Below the pieces are notes generated by a model. That model was not told the DNA's origin. It did not search any database and worked only from the letters and a program-made list of their open reading frames with translations. DNA of 64,000 nucleotides, taken from assembly GCF_965228805.1 (NCBI RefSeq), contig NZ_CBDDIE010000003.1, positions 496,001 through 560,000 of the forward strand, given 5' to 3'. The DNA comes from JASBTN01 sp965228805 (lineage in GTDB: Bacteria > Pseudomonadota > Alphaproteobacteria > Rhodobacterales > Rhodobacteraceae). Below are positions 1 to 8,126 of this stretch, in pieces (position 1 is the first letter of the stretch; each line of letters opens with the position of its first letter). The position numbers were made by a program, and so were the translations under genes.

Positions 1-795
1 TTCGCCGAACACGGCCACCGCCAGCACCATGGCGATGATCAGGCGCGAGTACCTGAACGGCGCGACCACGCTGATCTCCCCCGTGCGCATCGCCTTGGTC
101 AGAGCGTTATAGGCAAAGACACCGATGGCGATGATCGCGGCCAGCACCGCCCAGCCGCCGATCGAAGGCATCACCGCGCCGCCCGACACCGCGAGGATCA
201 CCGCGCCGGATATCGCCAGCATGGCAAAGCCCAGCACGCCCAATTGCAGGTTGGACATGCCCGGGGGCGCCGCGCGCGAGCCCAGGTCGCGGCCGGCAAA
301 TCCCAACATGGCCACCACGGCCAGGATCGACAGCGCCTCGAACCCGTCCAGACCGGGGCGCAGGATCATCAGCACTCCGCCGAAGCCGATGAAGATCGCC
401 GACCAGCGCCGCCAGCCGACCCGTTCGCCAAAGAACACCACAGCCCCCAGCGCCACAACCAGCGGCGTGGCCTGCAGGATTGCCGAAGCGGAGCTGAGCG
501 GCGTCAGCGTGATGGCCAGCGCAAAGAAAAGCCGCCCAATGACTTCGGACAGGCTGCGCGCGGCCATGGCGCGGGACGCCATCGCCGGGTGCCAGAGCCC
601 CTGCCCCGCCCGCGCGGTCAGCGCCGCAAAGACCGCCATGCCACCCAGGCCGAAGATCAGCACGACCTGCCCCACCGGCATGTCCCGGGCGGCCAGCTTG
701 ATCAGCATGTCCTCGACCGCAAACCCGGTCATCGCGGCCACCATCCAGGCCGCGCCCTTCAGGTTGTCGGACAGGTTCTTTTGGGCAATGTCCAT
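1..795 (-). CDS. DMT (EamA) family permease, 3' end cut by window
   Basis: Inner-membrane permease of the drug/metabolite transporter superfamily; substrate unknown. The reading frame is open from the ATG at 795 to the window edge (265 codons), so the C-terminus is missing. An AGAGGAG Shine-Dalgarno sits about 7 nt before the ATG. The protein begins MDIAQKNLSDNLKG and then shows a series of short hydrophobic helices with tiny loops, including GLGGMAVFAALTARAG and LFFALAITLTPLSSASAI, the latter typical of the inner helices of EamA repeats. The visible length covers nearly all of a usual 290-300 residue family member. No functional partner is visible. Family assignment is firm, substrate is not. 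Confidence 0.85.
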   Translation of the reverse strand, partial: MDIAQKNLSDNLKGAAWMVAAMTGFAVEDMLIKLAARDMPVGQVVLIFGLGGMAVFAALTARAGQGLWHPAMASRAMAARSLSEVIGRLFFALAITLTPLSSASAILQATPLVVALGAVVFFGERVGWRRWSAIFIGFGGVLMILRPGLDGFEALSILAVVAMLGFAGRDLGSRAAPPGMSNLQLGVLGFAMLAISGAVILAVSGGAVMPSIGGWAVLAAIIAIGVFAYNALTKAMRTGEISVVAPFRYSRLIIAMVLAVAVFGE

Positions 796-992
796 CGGTG
801 GCTCCTCTGCCCTCCCTCATGGGGCCCGAGCAAGCCCCTGTCAAAACAGAAGAATTGATGGCGCGGATCAGCGCGGCTTGAATGTCGCAAGTCACTTGGC
901 CGCATGGCCCCACCCGGTCCCGGCCCCAGAGTGGGCGCGGGCCGTGACGACGCCCACCTCAGGACGCAAATCACAACCATGAGGAACCTGTC

Positions 993-1445
993 ATGAAACC
1001 CTTTCTGTTCGCCCTGCCCATCGCCCTGCCCGTCGCCCTGTGCCTGAGCGGGGCCGCCCTGGCCGAGATGACCCCGTCAAACCCGGCCAAGACGGGCCAG
1101 AACTCGGGCCTGTCGCGCCCGGTCATCCAACTGACCGGCCTTCTGGCCAAGAACATGGACGTGCTGAACCTGTACGAGGCGCAGCGCGAAGATGTGAAGA
1201 ACTGGGTGGCTTCCATGCCCGCGCATCGCAAGGCGCTGGAGGCCGAAACCGTCGCCCTGCGTGCCGAGATGCGCCAGGCGATCATCGACGGCGCGCCGGT
1301 CGAGACCCGCGAGGCCCTGGCCGCGAAGATCGGCGCGAACGAGACCAGGATGGTCATGATGCGGTCGAACTGCACCGACCATTGGCGCGAGGTGCTGTCA
1401 GCGGAGCAGTTCGCGGCATTGATCGAGCTGGCAAGCGCCAAGTAA
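993..1445 (+). CDS. Small periplasmic Spy/CpxP-like protein
   Basis: A 150-residue exported protein. Residues 1-24 form a clear Sec signal peptide (MKPFLFALPIALPVALCLSG, then AALA before the likely cleavage site). The mature part is helical and rich in charged residues, with motifs such as LYEAQREDVKNW, EAETVALRAEMRQAI and LSAEQFAALIELASAK. The 'LsaEQfa' ending and long helices resemble periplasmic Spy/CpxP chaperone-like proteins, but the LTxxQ repeats are not clearly present, so this is a fold-level suggestion. The gene stands alone, with a strong intrinsic terminator 27 nt after the stop. It is divergent from the DMT permease. Confidence 0.7.
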   Translation: MKPFLFALPIALPVALCLSGAALAEMTPSNPAKTGQNSGLSRPVIQLTGLLAKNMDVLNLYEAQREDVKNWVASMPAHRKALEAETVALRAEMRQAIIDGAPVETREALAAKIGANETRMVMMRSNCTDHWREVLSAEQFAALIELASAK

Positions 1446-1471
1446 CCGCGCCAGCGCCGACAAAGATATGA

Positions 1472-1501
1472 CCGCTGGCGGGGCGTCCCGCCAGCGGTTT
1501 T
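1472..1501 (+). terminator. Intrinsic terminator after the Spy-like gene
   Basis: A perfect 11-bp stem (CCGCTGGCGGG at 1472-1482 with its complement at 1487-1497), 4-nt loop and a TTTT tail directly follow the stop codon at 1445. It may also limit antisense read-through into the convergent AraC-type gene. Confidence 0.85.
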
Positions 1502-1513
1502 CACTTGCCACCC

Positions 1514-2353
1514 TCAGCGCGGGGCGAGGGGCAGGCAGATTTCGGTCAACAGCTCCTCGGGCGGGGTGGTGCGCGGGTCGTTGAGATAGATCTCGTAACA
1601 GGGACCATCGCCGGGCTCTTCGCCCGACTCCGGCAACCAGCTGCCATAGAGCTGGTCATAGCCCGATTTGATCTGCGCATAGGGGCCCTTGAAGGTCATG
1701 ACGGCGGCGCGGCTGGCCGGGATGGTGTCGGGATCGAAACCCTCGGGCAGGTCAGCGCCGCGCCACTCGGCCCCGGCGAGCGAACGCAGCTGATCTTCCG
1801 GCACTGCCGAGGGGTCGTCGCGATAGATCGCCAGCACCGGGCCGCATTGGGCAAAGAGCCCGCGCGAGGCGAGCCGCGCGCCCAGTTCCTCGAACGCCTT
1901 GCCGATGGTCATGTAGGGGCCGATGTGGGGGATGCCGATCACCTGGCGGGCGGGCATGTCACGGATGTCGATGGGATGCATGAGGTGTCCTTTCTCTCGC
2001 AATGTCAGGGCGGGCGCATCGAGGCGCCCGGATTTGCGAAAGGCGGCAGGGGTCAGGCCATAGGTCGAGCGGAAGGCATGGGCAAAGCTCTTGACGTTGT
2101 CATAGCCGCAGCCGTGGGCAATGCGCTCGACCGGGGTGTCTTCGCGCACCAGTCGCCCGGCGGCCCGGTGCAGGCGCATGCGCCGCACGGTTTGGGCGCA
2201 GGTCTCGCCGGTCATGGCGTGGTAGACCCGATGCCAATGAAATCGGCTCATCGCGGCCACATCGGCCAGAGTGTCCAGGGACAGATCACCATCCGGATGG
2301 TCGTGGATGTAATGCAGCACCCGGATCAGCCGGTCTTCATATGTGTGGGACAT
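1514..2353 (-). CDS. AraC family regulator with GyrI-like effector domain
   Basis: Transcription regulator of 279 residues. Residues 1-110 carry the two helix-turn-helix units of the AraC/XylS family (LSLDTLADVAAMSRFHWHRV, then IAHGCGYDNVKSFAHAFRS and GLTPAAFRKS). Residues 125-279 form a GyrI-like/SOUL-type small-molecule-binding domain (MHPIDIRDMPARQVIGIPH to CYEIYLNDPRTTPPEELLTE). This DNA-binding-first layout is that of Rob/SbmC-type regulators. The substrate is unknown. The gene lies alone; two perfect tandem direct repeats sit 22-77 nt upstream of its start and could be operator sites. Confidence 0.9.
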   Translation of the reverse strand: MSHTYEDRLIRVLHYIHDHPDGDLSLDTLADVAAMSRFHWHRVYHAMTGETCAQTVRRMRLHRAAGRLVREDTPVERIAHGCGYDNVKSFAHAFRSTYGLTPAAFRKSGRLDAPALTLREKGHLMHPIDIRDMPARQVIGIPHIGPYMTIGKAFEELGARLASRGLFAQCGPVLAIYRDDPSAVPEDQLRSLAGAEWRGADLPEGFDPDTIPASRAAVMTFKGPYAQIKSGYDQLYGSWLPESGEEPGDGPCYEIYLNDPRTTPPEELLTEICLPLAPR

Positions 2354-2374
2354 GGTGCCTCCCCTAACTCGCCC

Positions 2375-2430
2375 TGCCCAATTCGCCTGCCCAATTCGCC
2401 CTGTCGCAAATCGCCCTGTCGCAAATCGCC
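2375..2430. repeat. Two adjacent tandem direct repeats upstream of the AraC gene
   Basis: TGCCCAATTCGCC occurs twice head to tail (2375-2387, 2388-2400), followed at once by CTGTCGCAAATCGCC twice (2401-2415, 2416-2430). Both pairs are perfect and share the ending AATCGCC/AATTCGCC. They lie in the leader or promoter of the AraC-type gene starting at 2353. They could be binding sites for that regulator or slippage products. Confidence 0.8.
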
Positions 2431-2494
2431 CTCATGTCATGCCCCTTGGACATGCCACAAATCTTGCTGAATTGGCGAGGGGTGTGCGGGCAGG

Positions 2495-2614
2495 TCAGGC
2501 GCCAAGCCAGAGGGTCTGCGACGTGGCCATGAGCCCCAGGGACAGCAGGGACAGCAATATGATTGCTCCCAGAGCGAGGGCGCGGTGCGGATCGGGATCG
2601 GGACGAGCGGGCAT
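2495..2614 (-). CDS. Small single-helix membrane protein (39 aa)
   Basis: A short gene with an excellent ribosome site: AAGGAGGT sits 4 nt upstream of the ATG at 2614. The 39-residue product begins MPARPDPDPHRALALG and continues with one hydrophobic helix (AIILLSLLSLGLMATS) before ending QTLWLGA. It therefore looks like a single-pass membrane peptide with a proline/arginine-rich cytoplasmic head. I recognise no family. It stands alone between the AraC gene and a divergent methyltransferase gene. The Shine-Dalgarno plus transmembrane segment argue against chance; conservation in relatives would settle it. Confidence 0.6.
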   Translation of the reverse strand: MPARPDPDPHRALALGAIILLSLLSLGLMATSQTLWLGA

Positions 2615-2722
2615 GGCGACCTCCTTGACGGCGACAGGACTGGTACGCATGGCGCGGCGGGTTCCGTCGCCCCGCCCAAGCCGCCCTTGCCCGAACCGCG
2701 CGCAGGCCGCTAGGCTGCGCGC

Positions 2723-3334
2723 ATGGGAAAGAACCAGAGCCTGATCGGAAAATACGCCGAAGCCGCCCAGGGCTGGCAGGAGGGGCTGGCCCGACTGGGC
2801 TACCCGGAGGCCTATGCGGCGCTATTTCGCGGCGCGCCCGCTGCAGACCGGGTGCTGGACGTGGGCACCGGCAGCGGCGCCTTTGCCGAGGCCTTCCTGG
2901 CAGGCCGTCCCGCGCCCGAGCGGCTGGACCTGGTGGATCCGGTGGCGGAAATGCTGGAGATCGCCCAGACGCGGTTGGCCCCATTGACGTCAGAGGCCCG
3001 GGCGATCCGGGGCGGGCTGGGCAGCGCCCCGGTGCCCGAGGCGGGCTATGACGCGGTGCTCTGCGCCCATGTGGTGGAACATCTGGACGACCCGGCGGGT
3101 GCGGTCACCTGGTTGGCCAGCCGGGTGCGGCCGGGCGGGCGGCTCTATCTGTCGGTCTCGCGCCCGCATTGGTGCACCGCGCTTCTGCGCTGGGTCTGGG
3201 GGCACCGCGCCTATCGGCCGACCCAGGTCACCCAGATGCTCACGGGCGCGGGCCTAGCCGGGATCGAGCTGCAACGCTACCCGAAGGGTCCGCCATCGCG
3301 CACCAGTTGCGGCTACCGGGCCTTACGTCCTTGA
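2723..3334 (+). CDS. Class I SAM-dependent methyltransferase
   Basis: A 203-residue methyltransferase of the Rossmann type, substrate unknown. Motif I is VLDVGTGSGAFAEAFLAG (about residues 44-61), motif II the acidic LDLVDP, and the post-motif region YDAVLCAHVVEHLDDPAGAV is typical of UbiE/COQ5-like Methyltransf_11 proteins. The C-terminal lid (RPHWCTALLRWVWGHRAYRP) is short. No Shine-Dalgarno is obvious before the ATG, so the start is the least secure part. It reads towards accA, 80 nt upstream, and could be cotranscribed with it. Confidence 0.8.
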   Translation: MGKNQSLIGKYAEAAQGWQEGLARLGYPEAYAALFRGAPAADRVLDVGTGSGAFAEAFLAGRPAPERLDLVDPVAEMLEIAQTRLAPLTSEARAIRGGLGSAPVPEAGYDAVLCAHVVEHLDDPAGAVTWLASRVRPGGRLYLSVSRPHWCTALLRWVWGHRAYRPTQVTQMLTGAGLAGIELQRYPKGPPSRTSCGYRALRP

Positions 3335-3415
3335 GGCGACAAAGCACAACGGGTGAGTTGCATTGACCTGCCGTCAGGTCCATATATCGGCGCAGGACAA
3401 ATGCCGGAGTGCCCC

Positions 3416-4381
3416 ATGACCAACTACCTCGAGTTCGAAAAACCCCTGGCCGAGATCGAAGGCAAGGCCGAAGAGCTGCGCGCCCTTGCCCGGGCGAACG
3501 AGGAAATGGATGTGGAGGCGGAGGCATCCGCGCTGGACAAGAAGGCCGAGGCGCTGCTGAGCGAGCTTTACACGGACATGACCGCCTGGCGCAAATGCCA
3601 GGTCGCGCGTCACCCGGATCGCCCGCATTGCCGCGACTACATCGAGGCGCTGTTTGACGAATATACCCCGCTGGCCGGCGACCGGAACTTTGCCGATGAC
3701 CACGCGGTGATGGGCGGCCTGGCCCGGATCGGCGACGTGCCGGTGGTGGTGATGGGCCAGGAAAAGGGCCATGACACCAAGTCGCGCATCGAACGCAACT
3801 TCGGCATGGCGCGCCCGGAAGGCTACCGCAAGGCCATTCGCCTGATGGATCTGGCCGACCGCTTCGGCCTGCCGATCGTGGCCCTGGTCGACACCCCCGG
3901 CGCCTATCCCGGCAAGGGCGCCGAGGAACGCGGCCAGTCCGAGGCGATTGCGCGCGCGACCGAGCGTAGCCTGAACGTGAAGAGCCCGGTCATTTCGGTG
4001 ATCATCGGCGAGGGCGGCTCGGGCGGCGCCGTGGCGCTGGCCACCGCCAACACCGTCATGATGCTGGAACATTCGATCTATTCGGTGATCAGCCCGGAAG
4101 GCTGCGCCTCGATCCTGTGGAAGGATGCCGAGAAGATGCGCGAGGCCGCCGAGGCGCTGCGCCTGACCGCACAGGATCTGAAGGAGCTGGGCGTGATCGA
4201 CCGGATCATCGCCGAACCCGTGGGCGGCGCGCAGCGTGGCCGGAACGAGACCATCGCCGCCGTGGGCCGCGCCTTGGAAGTCGAGCTGAAGGCACTGATG
4301 AAAAAGGCTGACGGCGATGCGCTGTTGAAGGCGCGGCGCGAAAAGTTCCTGAAGATGGGCTCGAAGGGTCTGGCGGCGTAA
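3416..4381 (+). CDS. accA: Acetyl-CoA carboxylase carboxyltransferase subunit alpha
   Basis: Alpha subunit of the carboxyltransferase half of acetyl-CoA carboxylase, which moves CO2 from carboxybiotin to acetyl-CoA to give malonyl-CoA, the first step of fatty acid synthesis. It works with AccD in the cytoplasm. The 321-residue length matches the family (E. coli 319). It starts MTNYLEFEKPLAEIEGKAEE and carries the crotonase-fold signatures ALVDTPGAYPGKGAEERGQS and SVIIGEGGSGGAVALA, then SVISPEGCASILWKDA. The open frame extends upstream to 3353, but the ATG at 3416 gives the conserved N-terminus. A 9-bp GC hairpin (4430-4451) separates it from the convergent HAD gene. Confidence 0.97.
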   Translation: MTNYLEFEKPLAEIEGKAEELRALARANEEMDVEAEASALDKKAEALLSELYTDMTAWRKCQVARHPDRPHCRDYIEALFDEYTPLAGDRNFADDHAVMGGLARIGDVPVVVMGQEKGHDTKSRIERNFGMARPEGYRKAIRLMDLADRFGLPIVALVDTPGAYPGKGAEERGQSEAIARATERSLNVKSPVISVIIGEGGSGGAVALATANTVMMLEHSIYSVISPEGCASILWKDAEKMREAAEALRLTAQDLKELGVIDRIIAEPVGGAQRGRNETIAAVGRALEVELKALMKKADGDALLKARREKFLKMGSKGLAA

Positions 4382-4429
4382 TCCGCCCGGCGTGACCCAA
4401 TGGTGCGCCTTCGGCGCGCTTGATACCTC

Positions 4430-4451
4430 GGCGGCGGCCTGCGCCGCCGCC
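4430..4451. terminator. GC-rich hairpin between convergent accA and HAD genes
   Basis: GGCGGCGGC (4430-4438) pairs with GCCGCCGCC (4443-4451) across a CTGC loop. There is no T-run, so it may be a weak or factor-assisted terminator for either of the two converging genes. Confidence 0.45.
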
Positions 4452-5059
4452 TCAGATGGCCCCTGCCGCAAGCAGGTCCTCCAGCCTGTCCCCTGCGGAC
4501 CAGACGTGACCTCGCCAGCCCATGCGGCGCGCGCCTGTGACATTCTCGGCTGAATCATCGATCAGAAAATGTGCCTCTGCCGGGGCACCGGTGTGGGCCA
4601 TGGCGGCGGCAAAGAACCCCGGTGCCGGTTTCGCCACGCCCAGATCAGCGGAGCAGAGCAGCGCCTCGGCGACCTCGGACAGGCCAGGGTATCCCACAGA
4701 TACCGCGCGCGCGTCGGCTCCTGGTTGGTGGCGAGCAGCACCCGCAGCCCGTCGGCACGGGCCCGTTGCAGCGCGCTGATCAACCCCTCGTCACGGCGCG
4801 CATCGCGGGTGAACCAGTAGTCCAGGAAGGTGGTAACGGAGAGGCCTGAGTTGATCTCGGCCAAGGCTTCGTCGAGGGTCGGGCGCAAGGGTTTCACACC
4901 CGTCACGATCTCATCCCAGTGGGGGGCGAAGAACCTGTCCTGCAAGGGGCCGAGAGGCACGCCCAGATCGGCTTCCAGGTCGGTGGCCCAGGATTTGCCG
5001 TCTTCGGGTCGACCGGTGATCAGCACACCATCGACATCCACCATCAGGACCCGCTGCAT
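4452..5059 (-). pseudogene. HAD-superfamily hydrolase, interrupted by a one-base frameshift
   Basis: A haloacid-dehalogenase-like phosphatase in two frames. The first part starts at the ATG at 5059 (MQRVLMVDVDGVLITG, with the DxD nucleophile motif) and runs through LRVLLATNQEPTRARYLWDTL. The second part, in another frame, continues LSEVAEALLCSADLGVAKPAPGFF (broken here for length: LSEVAEALL, CSADLGVAKPAPGFF) and FLIDDSAENVTGARRMGW, giving the later Lys and Asp motifs. Adding one G in the GG of the coding strand (plus-strand CC at 4684-4685) joins them as DTLGLSEVAEAL. So it is either a recent natural frameshift or a sequencing error. The start overlaps the tail of the upstream PPOX gene, as expected in this tightly packed operon. 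Confidence 0.8.
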
Positions 5060-5061
5060 GG

Positions 5062-5664
5062 TCACCACATGGACTTGGCCGCACGAGCGGGCCAGTCGGC
5101 GTCGTATGTTTCGCCGTCGAAACTGCCGGAGGTGGCTTCGCGCAGCATGTCGCCCACGGTCGGCAGGCCGTCTGCGTCATTGCGCGCCCAGAGATCGGCG
5201 CGCATGACGGCGCGGGCACATTGGCTGTAGATTTCCGCGATCTTGATGACGATCACCGTGCGGGGCTGCTTGCCGTTCCGTTCGAAACGCTTGCGCAGAT
5301 CATCGTCGGCACTCAGGCGGGCCTCGCCATTCAGCCGCACCACGTTATTCGATCCCGGCACCATGAACATGAGCGAGACGCGCGGGTCGCGAATGATGTT
5401 GCGCAGGCTGTCGATGCGGTTGTTGCCGCGCCAGTCGGGCAGGGCGAGGTGCTTGTCATCCAGCTCCAACACCACCGGACCATCATCGCCGCGCGGACTG
5501 CCATCGGTGCCTTCCGGCCCCACGGTGGTCAGCACGCAAAACCGGCTGGCCATGATCCATTGGCGGTAGCAGGGCGTCAGCTGGTGGGCGACCTTGACCA
5601 GGCTCGCCTCCCCCGGGGTTCCGTAGAGTGCTTCGAGCTCTTCAAGCGTTTCCAGATAGGTCAA
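5062..5664 (-). CDS. Pyridoxamine 5'-phosphate oxidase-family FMN-binding protein
   Basis: A 200-residue split-barrel flavoprotein of the pyridoxamine-phosphate-oxidase-like family, closest in pattern to the MSMEG_1061 group. Such proteins bind FMN or F420 and reduce small substrates; the actual substrate is unknown. Visible signatures are SRFCVLTTVGPEGTDGSPRG near residue 45, the FMN-site strand LALPDWRGNNRIDSLRNI, and VSLMFMVPGSNNVVRLNGEA. The C-terminus SQCARAVMRADLW is characteristic of this subgroup. It overlaps the upstream acyltransferase gene by 23 nt and nearly touches the HAD gene, suggesting one transcript starting from ftsE. Confidence 0.85.
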   Translation of the reverse strand: MTYLETLEELEALYGTPGEASLVKVAHQLTPCYRQWIMASRFCVLTTVGPEGTDGSPRGDDGPVVLELDDKHLALPDWRGNNRIDSLRNIIRDPRVSLMFMVPGSNNVVRLNGEARLSADDDLRKRFERNGKQPRTVIVIKIAEIYSQCARAVMRADLWARNDADGLPTVGDMLREATSGSFDGETYDADWPARAAKSMW

Positions 5665-6382
5665 GGCCCGCTTCCTCCATCAACCGGTTGGAGTTCACCT
5701 CCACCGACTGTTCCATCTCGGCCATGAAGGCGTCCATTTCCAGGCCCGGTTCGATGGTGGGCAGGAACTCGACCACTGCCAGGCCCGGGTGGCGCATGAT
5801 GCCGTGACGTTTCCAGAACACGCCGACATTGGTGGCTGCGGGCACACAGGGGCGGCCGGTTTCGGAATAGAGCACGCCGGTGCCGATCTTGTATTTCTTC
5901 TGTGCGCCTGCGGCGACGCGCGTGCCCTGGGGAAAGATGATCAGCTGACCGAAGGCCGAGGCGCCGGATTTCACATCCGCGACCATCTTCTTGATCGCCT
6001 GGCCGCGCTTGCCGCGATCCACCGGGATACAGCCCAGCGCCTTGCCGTAATAGCCGACGATCGGGGTCCAGAGGATTTCCTTCTTCATGATGAACTTCGG
6101 CTCGGGCACCGCGCTGACGATCATGATGATGTCAAAGAAGCTTTGATGTTTCGAGGCGATGATGGCCTCGCCGGTGGGCACCTCGCCCCGGATTTCGCTG
6201 CGCAGCCCGACGATGCGGGCCGCGCTCCAACGCACGTAGCGGCAATAGGTGTGCACGGCGCGGAACGCCCAGTGGCGGCCGAAGATCGTCAGGGGCGTGA
6301 ACACCAGCGCCAGCACGACCATGGCCAGGTACATCTGGATATTGAAGATCAGGGACAAGACCCATTGCACGGCGGTTCGCAT
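5642..6382 (-). CDS. Lysophospholipid (1-acylglycerol-3-phosphate) acyltransferase
   Basis: A PlsC-family membrane acyltransferase of 246 residues that most likely adds the second acyl chain to lysophosphatidic acid. An N-terminal hydrophobic segment (WVLSLIFNIQMYLAMVVLAL) anchors it. The catalytic HX4D motif is HQSFFD near residue 79. The acceptor-site motif is FPQGTR near residue 150, with Q in place of the common E. The start ATG at 6382 overlaps the ftsX stop as TGATG, arguing for translational coupling. A longer open frame runs upstream inside ftsX and is ignored. An ftsEX-acyltransferase order links division and membrane synthesis genes. Confidence 0.9.
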   Translation of the reverse strand: MRTAVQWVLSLIFNIQMYLAMVVLALVFTPLTIFGRHWAFRAVHTYCRYVRWSAARIVGLRSEIRGEVPTGEAIIASKHQSFFDIIMIVSAVPEPKFIMKKEILWTPIVGYYGKALGCIPVDRGKRGQAIKKMVADVKSGASAFGQLIIFPQGTRVAAGAQKKYKIGTGVLYSETGRPCVPAATNVGVFWKRHGIMRHPGLAVVEFLPTIEPGLEMDAFMAEMEQSVEVNSNRLMEEAGLDLSGNA

Positions 6383-7287
6383 CAGCTGCGCTCCTTCAAG
6401 GTGGTGGTGGCGGCGTTGCGGGTGGCGGCAAAGGCGACAAGCGCGGCCAGCGGCGGGATGGCGAGCGGCCAGAGCCAGTGCAGCCCCTGGAAGCCCAACC
6501 CGGTCAGGAAACCGCCGGCGGCATCCGCCGAGGGCAGCGCGGCGACCGCGCCCATCCCCAAAAGCGTGCCGACACCGGCCCCGGCCAGGGCGCGCAGGGT
6601 ATAGCGGCGCACGAAGGCGCGGGCGATATAGGCGTCGCGGGCGCCGACGAGGCGCAAGACGCGGATCACCTGGGCGTTGGCGTTGAGCGCAGCAGAAGCG
6701 GCAAGCGTGATCATCACCCCGGTGGTGGCCGCGATCAGCAGGATCGACAGAAGCCCCAGCGCGCGCAGGCGTTTGGCCGCATTCACAAGCGGTTCGCGCC
6801 AACGGCTATGGTCGTCCAGTACCGCGCCCGGGGCCTCGCCCGCGAGACGGGCGCGCAGGCCCTCGGCGTCATAGCCCTCGCCTTCCTCGATCACCTCGAT
6901 CAGACGCGGGATCGGCAAGGTATCCAGCGGCAGGTCGGGGCCGAACCAGGGTTCCAGCAGGGCGAACTGTTCCTCGTCCGACAGGGGGCGCGCGTCCTTG
7001 ACGCCGGGGGTGGTGACCAGCACCTCCATCACCGCCAGAACCTGCGCGTCGATCTGCCCTTCGGGGGCCGAGACGCGAATGGTCGAGCTTTTGCCCAGCT
7101 CGGCGCCCCAGCGGTCCGCCAGCCGCCCGGTGGCCAGCGACAGGGCCAGGGCAAAGACGGTCAAAAACGCCATGGCGGCTGCGGCAAAGGTGGTCAGGCG
7201 CGCGGTAAAGCCGGTGGGCGGCACGACGCGGTCGGATTGGGCGTCACCGCCCAGGAAATGCAGGGATTTCGACAGGAGCTTGTTCAC
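6382..7287 (-). CDS. ftsX: Cell division ABC transporter permease FtsX
   Basis: Membrane partner of the FtsE ATPase; FtsEX regulates peptidoglycan hydrolases at the division septum. The 301-residue protein has a cytoplasmic start, one membrane segment (about residues 30-53, TTFAAAAMAFLTVFALALSL), a periplasmic domain (residues 55-165) that would contact hydrolase activators, and three C-terminal helices (LGLLSILLIAATTGVMITLA and two later ones). LRLVGARDAYIARAFVRRY is the cytoplasmic coupling loop. It overlaps ftsE by 4 nt (ATGA) at its start and the acyltransferase gene at its end. Confidence 0.92.
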   Translation of the reverse strand: MNKLLSKSLHFLGGDAQSDRVVPPTGFTARLTTFAAAAMAFLTVFALALSLATGRLADRWGAELGKSSTIRVSAPEGQIDAQVLAVMEVLVTTPGVKDARPLSDEEQFALLEPWFGPDLPLDTLPIPRLIEVIEEGEGYDAEGLRARLAGEAPGAVLDDHSRWREPLVNAAKRLRALGLLSILLIAATTGVMITLAASAALNANAQVIRVLRLVGARDAYIARAFVRRYTLRALAGAGVGTLLGMGAVAALPSADAAGGFLTGLGFQGLHWLWPLAIPPLAALVAFAATRNAATTTLKERS

Positions 7288-7955
7288 AGATCCGCCCCCG
7301 CCGCTTGCAATTGTTGATCCGAAATACGCAACACCCGCGCCTGCACCTGTGCCTTGGCCGAACGGATCAGGTGCATGTCATGGGTGGCAATCAGCACGGT
7401 CTTGCCCATGCGGTTGAGCTCCACCAGAAGGGTCAGAAGGCGCAGCGACATCTCCCAGTCGACATTGCCGGTGGGCTCGTCGGCCAGGATCACCTCGGGC
7501 GACATGATCACGGCGCGGGCCAGCGCCGCGCGCTGTCGTTCGCCGCCGGACAGTTCCGGCGGATGGGCGCCCGCCTGGGCCTCAAGCCCCACCCATTTCA
7601 ACAGCTCGGTCAGCTCGCCGCCATCCACCGCACGGCCCGAGACGGTCAGCGGCAGGGCGACGTTTTCGGCCAGGGTCATGTGGTCCAGGAACTGGCAATC
7701 CTGGTGCACCACCCCCACCCGGCGGCGGATCGTCGCCACGTCGTCGCGGGTCATCGCGCGGGCGTCCTGGCCGAACAGGTTCACCACGCCCTTGGTCGCG
7801 GTCAGCTCGCCATAACACAGCTTCATCAGCGTGGTCTTGCCCGCGCCGCTGGGACCGGTCAGGAAATGGAACGACCCGGGCGCCAGGGTCAGGTTCAGCC
7901 CGGTCAGCAGCGTACCACCACCATAGCCGTAGGAAACGTCGTCAAGCTCGATCAA
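7284..7955 (-). CDS. ftsE: Cell division ATP-binding protein FtsE
   Basis: Cytoplasmic ABC ATPase of the FtsEX divisome complex, 223 residues, the usual length. Walker A is GPSGAGKTT near residue 34, the Q-loop region VHQDCQFLDHMTLAENVALP, the signature LSGGERQRAALARA near residue 140, Walker B VILADEPTGNVDWE, and the switch histidine in IATHDMHLI. It is the first gene of the minus-strand run ftsE-ftsX-acyltransferase-PPOX-HAD and is divergent from the zinc-ribbon gene, with 171 nt between the two starts. Confidence 0.95.
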   Translation of the reverse strand: MIELDDVSYGYGGGTLLTGLNLTLAPGSFHFLTGPSGAGKTTLMKLCYGELTATKGVVNLFGQDARAMTRDDVATIRRRVGVVHQDCQFLDHMTLAENVALPLTVSGRAVDGGELTELLKWVGLEAQAGAHPPELSGGERQRAALARAVIMSPEVILADEPTGNVDWEMSLRLLTLLVELNRMGKTVLIATHDMHLIRSAKAQVQARVLRISDQQLQAAGADL

Positions 7956-8126
7956 TGGGGGCCTCTGCTGCGGGTCATGCGGGCTGTCTTGGGACTGTTT
8001 TGCCTCACCTTTCCGCCTGTTTCAATGCGCCCGTTGCAAAGGTTTGATTTTCCTTCTGTTTGCGCCCATACTGCGGGGCAAAAGGCGGGTGAGGCACGCC
8101 AAAGAGGCATAGAAACGGGGGCAGAG

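Noticed and set aside
5642..6802. 386-residue version of the acyltransferase
   Set aside because: The extra 140 residues are the ftsX region in another frame; the ATG at 6382 gives the usual family length and coupling.
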